A DNA stretch of 64,000 nt from UBA1952 sp965200035 (GCA_965200035.1 OZ241334.1:1054001-1118000); one strand, 5' to 3'. Counted from the stretch's first letter, positions 27,271 to 35,967 are shown. Numbers and translations: made by a program. The notes: generated by a model not told the origin, from the sequence alone.

Positions 27271-28524
27271 ATGCACCTTTATGAAATCCTCTCCCTACTC
27301 ATCGTGCTTTGCGCGGTCTTCAGCTATCTAAACCATCGCTTTATCAAATGGGCACCTACCATCGGTATTATGGTGCTATCGCTGGCCACCTCGCTGGTAT
27401 TGGTCGCCCTGGCCGGGATATTCCCTTCTATCCATGAATTTGCCACCAACGTTATCGGCTCGGTGGATTTTCATACCCTACTCATGCGCATGATGCTGGG
27501 CTTCCTGCTCTTTGCCGGCGGCTTCCACCTCAACGCGCAGCGGCTGGCCCAGCAGAAATGGCCTATCCTGGTCTTGGCTACTGCGGGCACGCTCGTGTCT
27601 ACCCTGCTGGTAGGCGGCGCTTTCTATGCGCTTTTTCAGCTGTTCAGCATGCCCATTCCGTTTATCATCTGCCTGCTTTTCGGCTCGCTTATCTCACCTA
27701 CCGATCCCATTGCCGTGCTGGCCATCCTTAAGCGCGCCGGCGTCCCTGAATCGCTGGAATTGAAGATTGCCGGCGAATCGCTGTTTAATGATGGTGTGGC
27801 AGTCGTGCTCTTCACTTCCATTATGAATGTAGCATTGAGCGGTGGCGGCTTTGAGATTGGCCCGGTGGCGGGTCTGTTTGTAAAGGAAGCCCTCGGTGGT
27901 GCGGCGCTGGGCGCAGCTTTGGGCTGGATGGGCTACCTCATCCTGAACAGTGTCGATGATTATAAGATAGAAACACTGGTCACCCTCGCCATCGTGATGG
28001 GCGGCTACCTTTTGGCCGACCGGCTGCATATATCCGGCCCTATAGCGATGGTAATTGCCGGTATCATCACCGGCAATACCGGCAAGCAGGCTACCATCGA
28101 CCATGCCCGTGACTATGTGGGCCATTTCTGGATATTAATTGATGAAATCCTGAACGGTGTTCTTTTTATGCTTGTCGGCTTTGAGATGCTGGTAATCGAC
28201 AAGAGCGGCATTGTGCTGGCCATCGGTGCCATCGGAATCATTGTTGTGCTTGCTGCAAGATGGATCGCTGTAGCGCTTCCGGTGCTGGGTTTACGCCGGT
28301 GGCTCCCCTTTGAGCGCCATGCCATTGCCTTACTTACCTGGGGCGGACTTCGCGGCGGCCTTTCGGTGGCCATGGCGCTGTCCCTGCCGGAAGCCATGGA
28401 CCGTGATTCATTCGTGACGATCACTTATGTGATCGTCGTGTTTTCCATTATTGTCCAGGGCCTGACGATCGGGAAGCTGGGCAGGCTTGCAAAGCCGGTA
28501 GCTACGGCTGCCGCTGGTAAATGA
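27271..28524 (+). CDS. CPA1-type Na+/H+ antiporter, copy 2
   Basis: 417 residues from the ATG at 27271 (MHLYEILSLLIVL), which aligns with the start of the copy at 7774. It carries the same motifs, LISPTDPIAVLAIL and GESLFNDGVAVVLFTS, and by eye most residues are identical to that copy. Differences are concentrated in membrane segments and the C-terminus. The main structural difference is an altered C-terminal tail (RLAKPVATAAAGK instead of GKLGKLARPIP). It is preceded by a minus-strand DUF3185 gene and overlaps the end of the DUF389 gene by 23 bp in a convergent arrangement. Its role would be sodium, potassium or pH homeostasis. Confidence 0.9.
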   Translation: MHLYEILSLLIVLCAVFSYLNHRFIKWAPTIGIMVLSLATSLVLVALAGIFPSIHEFATNVIGSVDFHTLLMRMMLGFLLFAGGFHLNAQRLAQQKWPILVLATAGTLVSTLLVGGAFYALFQLFSMPIPFIICLLFGSLISPTDPIAVLAILKRAGVPESLELKIAGESLFNDGVAVVLFTSIMNVALSGGGFEIGPVAGLFVKEALGGAALGAALGWMGYLILNSVDDYKIETLVTLAIVMGGYLLADRLHISGPIAMVIAGIITGNTGKQATIDHARDYVGHFWILIDEILNGVLFMLVGFEMLVIDKSGIVLAIGAIGIIVVLAARWIAVALPVLGLRRWLPFERHAIALLTWGGLRGGLSVAMALSLPEAMDRDSFVTITYVIVVFSIIVQGLTIGKLGRLAKPVATAAAGK

Positions 28525-29824
28525 CCTGCACAGAATCTACAGGAAATTTTGCCCCCAGCCAATCAGTCAGCTTTTTTTGTTCGGTTGGGATAATGCCTGC
28601 TTTGCCGTTAGCAACAAAAAGCAGTACGCTGTCTTTTTGCGAGAGTGTATCCGTACGGTTAAAGACCACTTTATCCAGGCTATAGGCGCTGATCTGCGGG
28701 AAGAGTGCTTTTAGCTCACCGCTTAAATCCGGGAAAACCGGCGCTGCAGGTCTGGTCAACGGGATGATCACTTTGGCAGTATCAGCGCGATTAAAAGCCT
28801 CATCCAAAATACTGGCTCTTATCTGAGCCAGATCAAGCTGCTGGTGCGCATTCAGGCCCTGGCGAATCACAAGGGTTGTGCCTTTCAGATTATAACCTGC
28901 AAGATGGCTATTGAGCGTATCTATCCGCACACTATCCAAAACATCCCCGATCAGCAACAATTCTATTTTTGGCTTCCTGGCGTCAAACACGAAATTTTTG
29001 CTCACCACCTGCGTATTTACATCAGTAAATTCCTTGCGCACAAAGCTCTGGGCGGAGGATTCAAACACCGCCTTTTTCACGATGCGGTAGGCCAGCCAGA
29101 TGCTGGGCACGATGGTAATGACGACCACGATCAGCATATAACGTGTGAGGCGGCGCTTACGCGCCTCATTCTGGAAAACACGCTTATGAAAGTGCATGAA
29201 GCGTACAACCAGTACGGTAGCCGTACAGATAAATACGCTATTGATGAAAAACAGGTAAAGCGCACCCAGCGAGTAGTACCATTGTTTGGTAGCCACGCCA
29301 TAGCCGACGGTGCAAAGTGGCGGCATCAACGCAGTGGCGATAGCGACACCGGGAATGACATTGCCTTTTTCTCTGCGCGTCACACCGACGATACCGGCCA
29401 TGCCGCCTGCAAAGGCAATGAATACATCCCAGATCGTAGGTGTTGTACGGGCCAGCAATTCGGAAGTAGCATTGTGCAGCGGGGTGAGGTAAAAATAAAG
29501 CGCCGAAGTAGCAATACTAAACACAACGGCGATCAGTAGATTTTTTAGTCCCGTGCGCACCACATCAAAATCGGACAGGCCAACCCCAAGCCCCACGCCC
29601 ATTATTGGACCCATAAGCGGCGAAATAAGCATGGCCCCGATAATGACAGCTGTAGAATTAACGTTGAGCCCGACGGATGCTATGATGACAGCGAAAATAA
29701 GGGTCCAAAGGTTCGCTCCACGAAAATGAATGTTTTTGGTAATGCTGGCTATGATTTCTGACTCGTCCTCTTTATCAGCATCCAGATTAAAGTATTGGCG
29801 AAGTAAATTGCTTGGATCATTCAT
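28502..29824 (-). CDS. DUF389 (TIGR00341-type) membrane protein
   Basis: 440 residues. The core of about six membrane segments (about 38-215) contains the family motif NSTAVIIGAMLISPLMGPIMG (about 56-76) and GVAIATALMPPLCTVGYG. The C-terminal half (about 250-440) is a soluble region that looks exported, rich in beta strands and containing KFVFDARKPKIELLLIGD. The function of the family is unknown. It is convergent with and overlaps the antiporter copy 2, and has an AT-rich upstream region of about 270 bp. Confidence 0.88.
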   Translation of the reverse strand: MNDPSNLLRQYFNLDADKEDESEIIASITKNIHFRGANLWTLIFAVIIASVGLNVNSTAVIIGAMLISPLMGPIMGVGLGVGLSDFDVVRTGLKNLLIAVVFSIATSALYFYLTPLHNATSELLARTTPTIWDVFIAFAGGMAGIVGVTRREKGNVIPGVAIATALMPPLCTVGYGVATKQWYYSLGALYLFFINSVFICTATVLVVRFMHFHKRVFQNEARKRRLTRYMLIVVVITIVPSIWLAYRIVKKAVFESSAQSFVRKEFTDVNTQVVSKNFVFDARKPKIELLLIGDVLDSVRIDTLNSHLAGYNLKGTTLVIRQGLNAHQQLDLAQIRASILDEAFNRADTAKVIIPLTRPAAPVFPDLSGELKALFPQISAYSLDKVVFNRTDTLSQKDSVLLFVANGKAGIIPTEQKKLTDWLGAKFPVDSVQVIYQRQP

Positions 29825-30098
29825 CGGCGATTGATTAATTAAGTGGCGATGCGCGACGACTGATATAGATTAGCTAACTAGATGGTTATAGTTGATCAGC
29901 GCAAAGACCTTAAGACTAATGTACTCTGCTAATTTCCGATTGCCAAAGCCAAAAAATCAAAAATAAGTTGTAATCAATTATTACAGAATGTTGGTAACGA
30001 TATACTTTAGTGTAGCATTTCGATTAGAAAAAACTCTCCTTGGCACTCTTTGAAGGATTTTAAAAACGCAATATATTTGTCTTCAATGCGCAGTTAAA

Positions 30099-30320
30099 AT
30101 GAATAGATATAAAAAGGGGGATATCGTTAGAAAGGTAGGATTTCACTTACCCTTATATACGATTGTTGGCGATCCTTCTATAGCCAATTTGAACAGCAGT
30201 GGGGATTATGTTGGAGAGCGGTATATGGTGAAATATATTGCAAATACCGGCAAGGCTAAGTTTGCATTTCTCTTTGCCCATGAAATTGAGCTAATATACG
30301 AGGCTGCCTACAAAGAGTAG
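30099..30320 (+). CDS. Hypothetical small protein (73 aa)
   Basis: A 73-residue soluble protein with beta-barrel-like composition. The start (MNRYKKGDIVRKVGFHLPLYTIVGD) resembles the KxGDxV opening of small SH3-like/YodC-type proteins, but the match is weak. It stands alone between the DUF389 gene and the mobile region. Confidence 0.5.
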   Translation: MNRYKKGDIVRKVGFHLPLYTIVGDPSIANLNSSGDYVGERYMVKYIANTGKAKFAFLFAHEIELIYEAAYKE

Positions 30321-30401
30321 TTTGAATTACAACCTTATCAATACTGCATGGCGCCTGTTAGCGCAAAATATTCCGCCGTCTTAAGTGTGTTAGCGAAAAG
30401 T

Positions 30402-30731
30402 CTAGTTTGAAGGCAACATATAATTCCACCACGACCATTCTAAATTCTCACCGGTTTTTACAGCAATACTCTTGGTGTACTCGGTTGGGAATGACATATA
30501 GCCTGCCGTTTGAACTACCCTCAAGGAATGGGTGCCTTCCGTCAGTGGTTTTTCCACGAACATATTTGCAGGAAGGACCCCTTGACTTTGGCCGTCAATA
30601 AAAAGCTGAAATGGGTCTGAGGCCTGATTATAAAATCGTACGGTTGCCGTATTGCAGCTAACCAGCAGCAGCAGGCAAAGGGAAAATCCAATAAAATATT
30701 TGCCTAAAAAAATGAGGTGAGTGGCTTTCAT
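30402..30731 (-). CDS. Small lipoprotein with beta-sandwich (PEGA-like) domain
   Basis: The start at 30731 (MKATHLIFLGKYFIGFSL) gives a lipoprotein signal with lipobox LVSC (Cys at about residue 25). The mature part (TATVRFYNQASDPFQLFIDGQSQGVLPANMF..., then LTEGTHSLRVVQ) has the pattern of a PEGA-like domain. The longer frame up to 30887 runs into the neighbouring gene and is not preferred. It would be anchored in the envelope, but its role is unknown. Confidence 0.65.
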   Translation of the reverse strand: MKATHLIFLGKYFIGFSLCLLLLVSCNTATVRFYNQASDPFQLFIDGQSQGVLPANMFVEKPLTEGTHSLRVVQTAGYMSFPTEYTKSIAVKTGENLEWSWWNYMLPSN

Positions 30732-30768
30732 ATGCTTTGATGTTTGAGTGAAAGATAGATGGCAAGCT

Positions 30769-31191
30769 TTATGGATTTTTATTGCTGAGCGTACGCCTAA
30801 TGTCAGCCGCAAACGTCTGAACGCCGCCATGTAAGCGATAGTAATTCGGAAGCAGTTGCTCAAGCACATCCATACGTTTATGCTCAATTGCTTGACCTAG
30901 AAATTTCAGAATCTCCGGGGCTTGATTCTTCAAGATGATCAAATCCCCCGGTGTCCAGTTTTTGTAGGATTTCACCCATACGACGCGTTGCCCATCAGTA
31001 TGATAATCTTCATCTTCGCTGTAATATGCCTCTTTAACTGCAGCAACTACCTGCTGAATTTTATCCTGCTGGGGCGGCCGGAACGCTGTCAGCATGGGCA
31101 GAAAACAGAAGAGCGTGATTAGTACCCGGGCATTCCGCCCAATGGTGCTGCCAGTGGTAATTGACCATTTTTTAAAGCGCTGTTTCATCAA
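30769..31191 (-). CDS. Exported hypothetical protein (140 aa)
   Basis: It has a basic N-terminus followed by a hydrophobic stretch (about 22-38, VLITLFCFLPMLTAF) and a soluble region of about 100 residues. The overlap with the resolvase gene (4 bp, 31188-31191) places it directly downstream in the same operon. No family is recognised. Confidence 0.6.
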   Translation of the reverse strand: MMKQRFKKWSITTGSTIGRNARVLITLFCFLPMLTAFRPPQQDKIQQVVAAVKEAYYSEDEDYHTDGQRVVWVKSYKNWTPGDLIILKNQAPEILKFLGQAIEHKRMDVLEQLLPNYYRLHGGVQTFAADIRRTLSNKNP

Positions 31192-31856
31192 TTTTCTTTT
31201 GAGATTATCAGGTTCACTATTTTATGGACTGTACTCACATGCCATTTACTTCCATCATCACGGTAGGTGGGTATCTGCAATCGGTTCAGCTCGTCCGTGA
31301 TCGCGCGAATTGTTTTAACACCCTCTTCCTTCAAGCAGGCAATAGTCGGTTGCATCTCCAATGCAAAACCGCGCGACAATTCCCGGTTTCTTTTTGACTG
31401 TACATGCCGGCCATGCCATCCAAGTTCCACACCCCGCGCTTTCGCCGCCTGCAAGGCCAACGCCGTGCGTTTGCTGATCTGCTCGCGCTCATATTCGGCA
31501 ACGGCAGCCATGATATGCACAATGAATTTCTCCCCCGTTGGCATATCAATTGCCCGAAAGTCAATGCCGGATTCCATTAAGTCCGCAATGAAATTGACCT
31601 TGCGGCTCATACGGTCCAGCTTGGCGACTAACAGCGTGGCCTGTTTGCGCCGGCATTGAAAAAGTGCCTTTTTAAGAATGGGGCGGTGGTTGTTTTTGCC
31701 CGATTCAACTTCTATAAATTCCTTTTCCAAGAGATAATTATTAGCCATTGCAAAGTCTCTTACAGCCTTGATTTGCGCTTCCAAGCCCAAGCCGCTTTCG
31801 CCCTGCCGCACAGTTGATACCCGGTAATACGTGATTGCCTTTTTCATTTTTATCAT
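31188..31856 (-). CDS. Serine resolvase/invertase
   Basis: About 222 residues from the ATG at 31856 (an alternative is 31847, MKKAITYYRVS). The catalytic domain includes YYRVSTVRQGESGLGLEAQ (Ser in RVST) and ATLLVAKLDRMSRKVNF. The E-helix region AAVAEYEREQISKRTALALQAAKARG follows, and a C-terminal helix-turn-helix segment lies at about residues 175-215. It belongs to the small resolvase/invertase group used by plasmids and transposons to resolve cointegrates. It lies at the left edge of the large mobile region. Confidence 0.88.
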   Translation of the reverse strand: MIKMKKAITYYRVSTVRQGESGLGLEAQIKAVRDFAMANNYLLEKEFIEVESGKNNHRPILKKALFQCRRKQATLLVAKLDRMSRKVNFIADLMESGIDFRAIDMPTGEKFIVHIMAAVAEYEREQISKRTALALQAAKARGVELGWHGRHVQSKRNRELSRGFALEMQPTIACLKEEGVKTIRAITDELNRLQIPTYRDDGSKWHVSTVHKIVNLIISKEN

Positions 31857-32004
31857 TTTTTCGCAGGATTGCAGATACCAGCGCATCAAAACGAATCTGT
31901 TATGAAGTAGACCAACGTCTACCTTTGAACAGATTTGCCGTCTGATACGTTAGAGATGCGAAAATGCTATTACAGAAAAGCGCGCTCAGCAAGGGTTTGC
32001 GATT

Positions 32005-32931
32005 TTACTGAACCGGCAAAAGCGCTGGCTTGTGGTTGATTTTTGTTCGGAAGCATACGTTGGTATGCATACGAACAAACATTTGCGTAGAGAAAAAAGC
32101 CAGTAAGAAAACCAGGCGCGTTATGTTGGGGATTGCATTCCTGTCTATGCTCTTGGCTTTATGCGTAAGGTTCGACCGTTCAAAATCATTCACGGTCGCG
32201 TCTTTACCCTGCTCTTCGAACCCTGTGTTCCAATCAAGATCGGAACCGGAATTTGCGATCAGGGCTTTCTTCTTTAGCGCATCTAACGCGGCCAAGTCGT
32301 GATCCACCAACTGATGGCGGTCTTCACTCTTTTTCTGAGCATCATCGAATTGAGGTTTCGCGCCGGGATGCCGGCACAGTTGTGGCTCAGCCTGACGAAG
32401 TAATTGATCGTCTATTGCATCGAGTTCTTTCTGATTTCTGAGATCATGCGGGTGCGCCTGCAATTCTTCCGATAGCTCCTTATGTCTATTCCACAACTTC
32501 TCATCGAAGAGAATGCCGGCTTTGCGCATTTTCTCGAAATCATCATCAATCTCATTATTGCATTGGTCAATCCGTTGCCAGAGCTGCTCGGTCTTCTGTT
32601 TCAAGAAAGACGCTCTGCTGCTGTTCTCCGTTGCGCCTATAGCGGCAACGGCTTCGGACAGGGCCGCGGCGAGCGCTACCGTAGAAATCGCGCCGCCCTG
32701 TAATGCGCCGCGCAATCTGCCAAGAGCGGCGCTTAGTTTCTGCGTGGTGGCCTCATCCAGTGTGCCGCCACCGATCAATTGCTGCAGGTCTTCGCTGACT
32801 GCCTGCGCTTTCTTTTTCAGCGCATGAATTTCCGCAATCTCAACATGCGCGGCGTCTTTAAAGCCTGGCATTATACCAAGCTCCGCAATCGCAGCTTTAG
32901 CAGCATCTGGCAATTCTGGTTTCTCCACCAT
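32005..32931 (-). CDS. Hypothetical helical protein (308 aa)
   Basis: A mostly helical, acidic protein with coiled-coil character (about 20-180, e.g. ALKKKAQAVSEDLQQLIGG and AALGRLRGALQGGAI). A hydrophobic, basic C-terminal tail (about 272-308) contains FLLAFFSTQMFVRMHTNV, possibly a membrane anchor or read-through of non-genic DNA. No family is recognised. It lies 74 bp upstream of the resolvase coding sequence and on the same strand. Confidence 0.5.
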   Translation of the reverse strand: MVEKPELPDAAKAAIAELGIMPGFKDAAHVEIAEIHALKKKAQAVSEDLQQLIGGGTLDEATTQKLSAALGRLRGALQGGAISTVALAAALSEAVAAIGATENSSRASFLKQKTEQLWQRIDQCNNEIDDDFEKMRKAGILFDEKLWNRHKELSEELQAHPHDLRNQKELDAIDDQLLRQAEPQLCRHPGAKPQFDDAQKKSEDRHQLVDHDLAALDALKKKALIANSGSDLDWNTGFEEQGKDATVNDFERSNLTHKAKSIDRNAIPNITRLVFLLAFFSTQMFVRMHTNVCFRTKINHKPALLPVQ

Positions 32932-33070
32932 TACTCATACCTTCCCTCTAACACTGTACTGAAAAATGGTTTATTATTGGTTAAGTTTTGGCCCTTTTGA
33001 TTGACTTTTAGCCGGCAGCATTTGGATTATTATTTAGTGCTTTTCCTATTTTAAACCGCACTTTATCACT

Positions 33071-33340
33071 ATGGAAGTCATCTGCCTTCAGGATGAAGCA
33101 TTCTTTGCCCTTATCAATCGGGTCCTTGAGCGCATCAAGGAAAAGCCCGCCACTGTGACTGAAAAATGGATCTCCGGCGAAGAGACAATGAAGATGCTAC
33201 GCATTACCAGCAAGACCACGCTTCAAAAATTGCGCGATGAAGGAAAGGTCCGTTTTTCGCAACCGGAGAAGAAGATCATCCTTTATGATATCGACTCCAT
33301 CCATGCCTATTTAAACAAGCACGCAAACGAAACATTCTGA
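33071..33340 (+). CDS. Helix-turn-helix DNA-binding protein (excisionase-like)
   Basis: An 89-residue protein. The MerR/excisionase-like winged helix covers about residues 33-85 (WISGEETMKMLRITSKTTLQKLRDEGKVRFSQ, then DIDSIHAYL). Proteins of this type are common accessory regulators of Bacteroidota integrative elements. The next gene starts 2 bp after its stop. Confidence 0.8.
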   Translation: MEVICLQDEAFFALINRVLERIKEKPATVTEKWISGEETMKMLRITSKTTLQKLRDEGKVRFSQPEKKIILYDIDSIHAYLNKHANETF

Positions 33341-33342
33341 TT

Positions 33343-33588
33343 ATGGAAAACGAAGAACTCGCCGTTGATCCACAGTTCCTGAAAGGATTCAATGAGGGCT
33401 ATTTGCTGGCGAAGCATGAACCGGAATTAGCCGCGCTGATCACCGGCAATCAAAATGATCACAATGGCTATTTCAAGGGGCTTACCGGTGGCAAGCAGGA
33501 ATACGACAAGGAAGTACGTGAATGGGCAAAAGGATTTTCGAAAGGCACTCCTGCGAAGGATGAAAGGGGTATAGACAAGGCCAGATAG
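33343..33588 (+). CDS. Hypothetical small protein (81 aa)
   Basis: A charged soluble protein (GFNEGYLLAKHEPELAALIT) immediately downstream of the HTH gene and presumably translated with it. Similar small genes often follow excisionase-like regulators in Bacteroidota elements. No known domain. It is convergent with the ParE toxin gene. Confidence 0.6.
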   Translation: MENEELAVDPQFLKGFNEGYLLAKHEPELAALITGNQNDHNGYFKGLTGGKQEYDKEVREWAKGFSKGTPAKDERGIDKAR

Positions 33589-33598
33589 CAAGCTGCCG

Positions 33599-33907
33599 TC
33601 AGTCTGTCGGTGGCAGGAATTTAACGACATCGCGGCTGGTATGCAGGACGCGAACGATGCGAATATGATTTTTCAGGACGCGATAAAATACAACATGGCT
33701 TTCCTTTACCATGCTTCTCAGTCCCGACCTTAACTCAGCGCGTTCGCGGCCAAGCAGAGGGTTACCGGCAAGGCGGTTGAAGAGATCATTAAAGCTGCTT
33801 ACATACGTCACCGCCCGATCGAATCCGAATTTATGCACCGTATAGTCGAATATCTCCTCCAGATCACTATCCGCTTCCTGCGAAAGTCTGTAAGTAAAAT
33901 GTGCCAT
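33599..33907 (-). CDS. parE: RelE/ParE-family toxin
   Basis: A 102-residue toxin of type II systems. The pattern LSQEADSDLEEIFDYT at the start (ParE alpha helix) and HVVFYRVLKNHIRIVRVLHTSRDV near the end are typical of the ParE/RelE fold. ParE-type toxins inhibit gyrase, RelE-type cut mRNA on ribosomes; the sequence does not settle which. It lies 2 bp after the antitoxin gene, which is the usual antitoxin-first order. Confidence 0.88.
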   Translation of the reverse strand: MAHFTYRLSQEADSDLEEIFDYTVHKFGFDRAVTYVSSFNDLFNRLAGNPLLGRERAELRSGLRSMVKESHVVFYRVLKNHIRIVRVLHTSRDVVKFLPPTD

Positions 33908-33909
33908 CT

Positions 33910-34143
33910 CTATGCTTTCGCGGATTTGCGCTTCGCCGCTATGATGTCTTGCACCTTACGCCCGCTGGTTTCGCCTTCCCAGCCTTTATTGATCTCAGCA
34001 CGCAATTCTTCCAGCACTTTTGTGCGGTACACCTCATGCAACCGCATGGCATCCCGTACGACTTCACTGGCGTTCTGGTAATCGCCGGAAGCCAATTGTG
34101 CTTGAATGTATTTTTCCTGCTTGTCGGTGAAGCTGATGTTCAT
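33910..34143 (-). CDS. parD: ParD-like antitoxin
   Basis: 77 residues from the ATG at 34143 (MNISFTDKQEKYIQAQL). The ribbon-helix-helix N-terminus is typical for ParD (SGDYQNASEVVRDAMRLHE). The C-terminal arm would bind the toxin. The start is set by a strong Shine-Dalgarno sequence (AAAGGAGAT) 8 bp upstream. The longer frame from 34161 would translate that site and is rejected. It probably represses its own promoter. Confidence 0.88.
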   Translation of the reverse strand: MNISFTDKQEKYIQAQLASGDYQNASEVVRDAMRLHEVYRTKVLEELRAEINKGWEGETSGRKVQDIIAAKRKSAKA

Positions 34144-34353
34144 AGCCTGATCTCCTTTCATTCAAAGCTATCAAAAATGTCCATATTTAGCAAATACAGA
34201 CATAGCAAAAAAAACCGGCCTTCCGATAAAGCAGCGGAGGCGGTGCTTTCTTTTGCTACTTTTCTTGCCACCGGAGCAAAGAAAAGTAGCGTGGACAAGC
34301 GCAAAGCAGCAAGGCGCACAAGCCCTACTGCCCTGCTTGGCTCCCGGTCTAGC

Positions 34354-34827
34354 TTACCTCAATGCGCGACGTTTAAAATTACCGCTGATTGTCTCACTGC
34401 CATATTTGGCCTTTATCTCATCAAGCGATTTCTTGCCGCCTTTGGTTTTGTATTCATCTGCCCGGTAGTACCATGCCTGCTTCTTTGAAGCAAAGAACAG
34501 CCCGGCCTCCTTCAACTGCGTTTTTACAGCATAGGTATTGCCCGTTACCCAAATCCAATGCCCGACTACTTCAATCGTAATGCCGGCAAGGTTGATAATC
34601 TGCTCGATAACTTTTCGGTATTCCTCCGAAAGTCTAATTTGCTCGTCTGCTTCCTCGGCGCTAAGATCTTCGCCTTTGAGAATCTTAGCGCAGGCAAAGG
34701 CATATTCGGTATTGATCGCCTGCATGGTGGCAGTATCACCCCCGCAATCGGGGTGATACTGCTTTGCCAATTTTTTGTACGTTGCCTTTACCTCTTCAAT
34801 GGTGGTGCAGTCATTAAAGTATCTCAT
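34354..34827 (-). CDS. DnaJ-domain protein
   Basis: 157 residues with an N-terminal J-domain (about residues 5-45) that includes the HPD motif (YHPDCGGD) and therefore could stimulate a DnaK ATPase. The rest is a distinct C-terminal domain (about 55-157) with ITIEVVGHWIWVTGNTYAVK and WYYRADEYKTKGGKKSL. Proteins of this architecture are common on conjugative plasmids and islands of Proteobacteria and may assist plasmid functions. It ends 3 bp from the following small gene's region, on the same strand as the toxin-antitoxin pair. Confidence 0.85.
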   Translation of the reverse strand: MRYFNDCTTIEEVKATYKKLAKQYHPDCGGDTATMQAINTEYAFACAKILKGEDLSAEEADEQIRLSEEYRKVIEQIINLAGITIEVVGHWIWVTGNTYAVKTQLKEAGLFFASKKQAWYYRADEYKTKGGKKSLDEIKAKYGSETISGNFKRRALR

Positions 34828-34830
34828 GGC

Positions 34831-35049
34831 TTAAAGGCTTGTCGGGTTAAACAATGAAATTTGATGCAATGCCTTCGCTTTCACCGGCCGATCGTGGTTC
34901 AATCTTTTTGCCAGAAAGAAGATCGTGATCTCCTCATTACTTAGGATCGCCCATGCGGCTTTTAAGGAGTTGGCACGGCTGCTGCGCTTGCTTTGCTGGA
35001 TCGCCCAAGACATCTTCATCAGTCTGGACAGAAAGTTTTTACTGGTCAT
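34831..35049 (-). CDS. Hypothetical basic protein (72 aa)
   Basis: A small, very basic protein (MTSKNFLSRLMKMSWAIQQSKRSSRANSLKAAWAIL). The segment SRANSLKAAWAI with NHDRPVKAKA occurs in short proteins next to J-domain genes on plasmids. Its start is 3 bp upstream of the J-domain gene's start region on the same strand, so the two are probably one operon. Function unknown. Confidence 0.6.
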   Translation of the reverse strand: MTSKNFLSRLMKMSWAIQQSKRSSRANSLKAAWAILSNEEITIFFLAKRLNHDRPVKAKALHQISLFNPTSL

Positions 35050-35116
35050 AACTATTGGTTTTATGAACTCGGCTTAAGTGCCTCGTTCGTTCAAACCGAT
35101 AGCGTCCAGCAATTGA

Positions 35117-35279
35117 CCTGTGGAGCAAAAGACAAGGATTTGCCTAAAAAAATACCACCTCCGTCAACAACCGCTGGCGATAGCCAGGCAAAAGCGAGGG
35201 CGAAGATTTTTTTAGGCACACTCGCGAGCGTAGCCGACCTAAGAAGGCGTAACGAAGTCCTTTTCTTTTGCTCCACAGG
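35117..35279. repeat. Nested inverted repeat (cruciform-like)
   Basis: The outer arms 35117-35138 and 35258-35279 pair over 22 bp with one mismatch. The inner arms 35141-35153 and 35206-35218 (TGCCTAAAAAAAT and its complement) pair over 13 bp, and a central CTGGC-GATA-GCCAG hairpin lies at 35174-35187. No gene is supported inside. It might be a MITE-like sequence or a structured transcript. Confidence 0.8.
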
Positions 35280-35399
35280 GCAATAGCTTTGCGACCGGGA
35301 AAAGACGAACAAATACATTCCTATGATCTCTGCAGCCAGAGGCATTCAGCGACCGGATATAAAATTGACTTTGGAGATGGCCATGCACTACATTGCCTT

Positions 35400-35590
35400 T
35401 CGAGGGGGCTGTAATCCCCGTAGAACTGCGATAGTGTTAGAAAAAGTAGGCTCGTATCGAAAAGCCCTGCTTCCGGCCTTATGTGTCGGGAGTAGGCTCA
35501 ATACAACACCCGAAAGGGGAATAAGCCTGCGTCCGTTCTACGGCGATTACAACTCCCGGCGTCCCGGCCTAAAACCGGGCGTCTTTTAGC
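35400..35590 (+). ncRNA. Putative structured RNA with terminator
   Basis: An outer stem pairs 35410-35426 with 35535-35551 (17 bp, one mismatch). Within it are three hairpins. H1 is GTAGGCT at 35446 with AGCCCTGC at 35463. H2 is CTTCCG (35470-35475) with CGGGAG (35487-35492). H3 is GTAGGCT (35492-35498) with AGCCTGC (35524-35530), enclosing CCC-GAAA-GGG. H1 and H3 share the same stem sequences. A terminator-like hairpin (CCCGG/CCGGG, 35563-35579) followed by CGTCTTTT ends the unit before the XRE gene at 35602. The translated frame through the region is not protein-like. I know of no RNA family that fits. Confidence 0.5.
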
Positions 35591-35601
35591 AAAGGGGTTG
35601 T

Positions 35602-35967
35602 ATGCAACGAACATTCGATGGCATCATTGGAATGAACATCCGCTATCAACGCAGACGGTTCGGGCTTTCGCAAAAACAGCTTGCGCAGTATTTAGGGGTG
35701 AGCTTTCAGCAAGTACAGAAATACGAGCGCGGGGTCAATCAGTTGTCCGCGTTTAAGCTGCGTCAACTAGCTAGAATGTTCAACTGCACGATGGACAGGC
35801 TTTGCGAGAGCGTTCCTGATGACCGGTGTTTATCACTTAACGAAAGTTTGGAAAATACCTTTCACTTCGATTCTTTGCTTATGGATTATAGGAACATTCG
35901 CAACAGCCATATCCGCCGTAAAATCCGCGCGCTTGTCAAGGACTTGGCGCATCAATGCACGACGTAG
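35602..35967 (+). CDS. XRE-family transcriptional regulator
   Basis: 121 residues. The helix-turn-helix domain (about 10-65) reads NIRYQRRRFGLSQKQLAQYLGVSFQQVQKYERGVNQLS. This wording (GVSFQQVQKYERG) is characteristic of alphaproteobacterial plasmid and chromosomal XRE proteins rather than Bacteroidota ones. An internal Met (35632) is a possible start. It probably regulates the neighbouring mobile genes. It starts 12 bp after the putative structured RNA's tail. Confidence 0.85.
   Translation: MQRTFDGIIGMNIRYQRRRFGLSQKQLAQYLGVSFQQVQKYERGVNQLSAFKLRQLARMFNCTMDRLCESVPDDRCLSLNESLENTFHFDSLLMDYRNIRNSHIRRKIRALVKDLAHQCTT

Noticed and set aside
33901..34488. 195-residue plus-strand frame opposite ParD and the J-domain gene
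   Set aside because: It overlaps two genes with recognised domains on the other strand and has poor composition.
35323..35589. 88-residue plus-strand reading frame over the structured RNA candidate
   Set aside because: It is created by the inverted repeats and has no plausible protein features. A regulatory or RNA role fits better.
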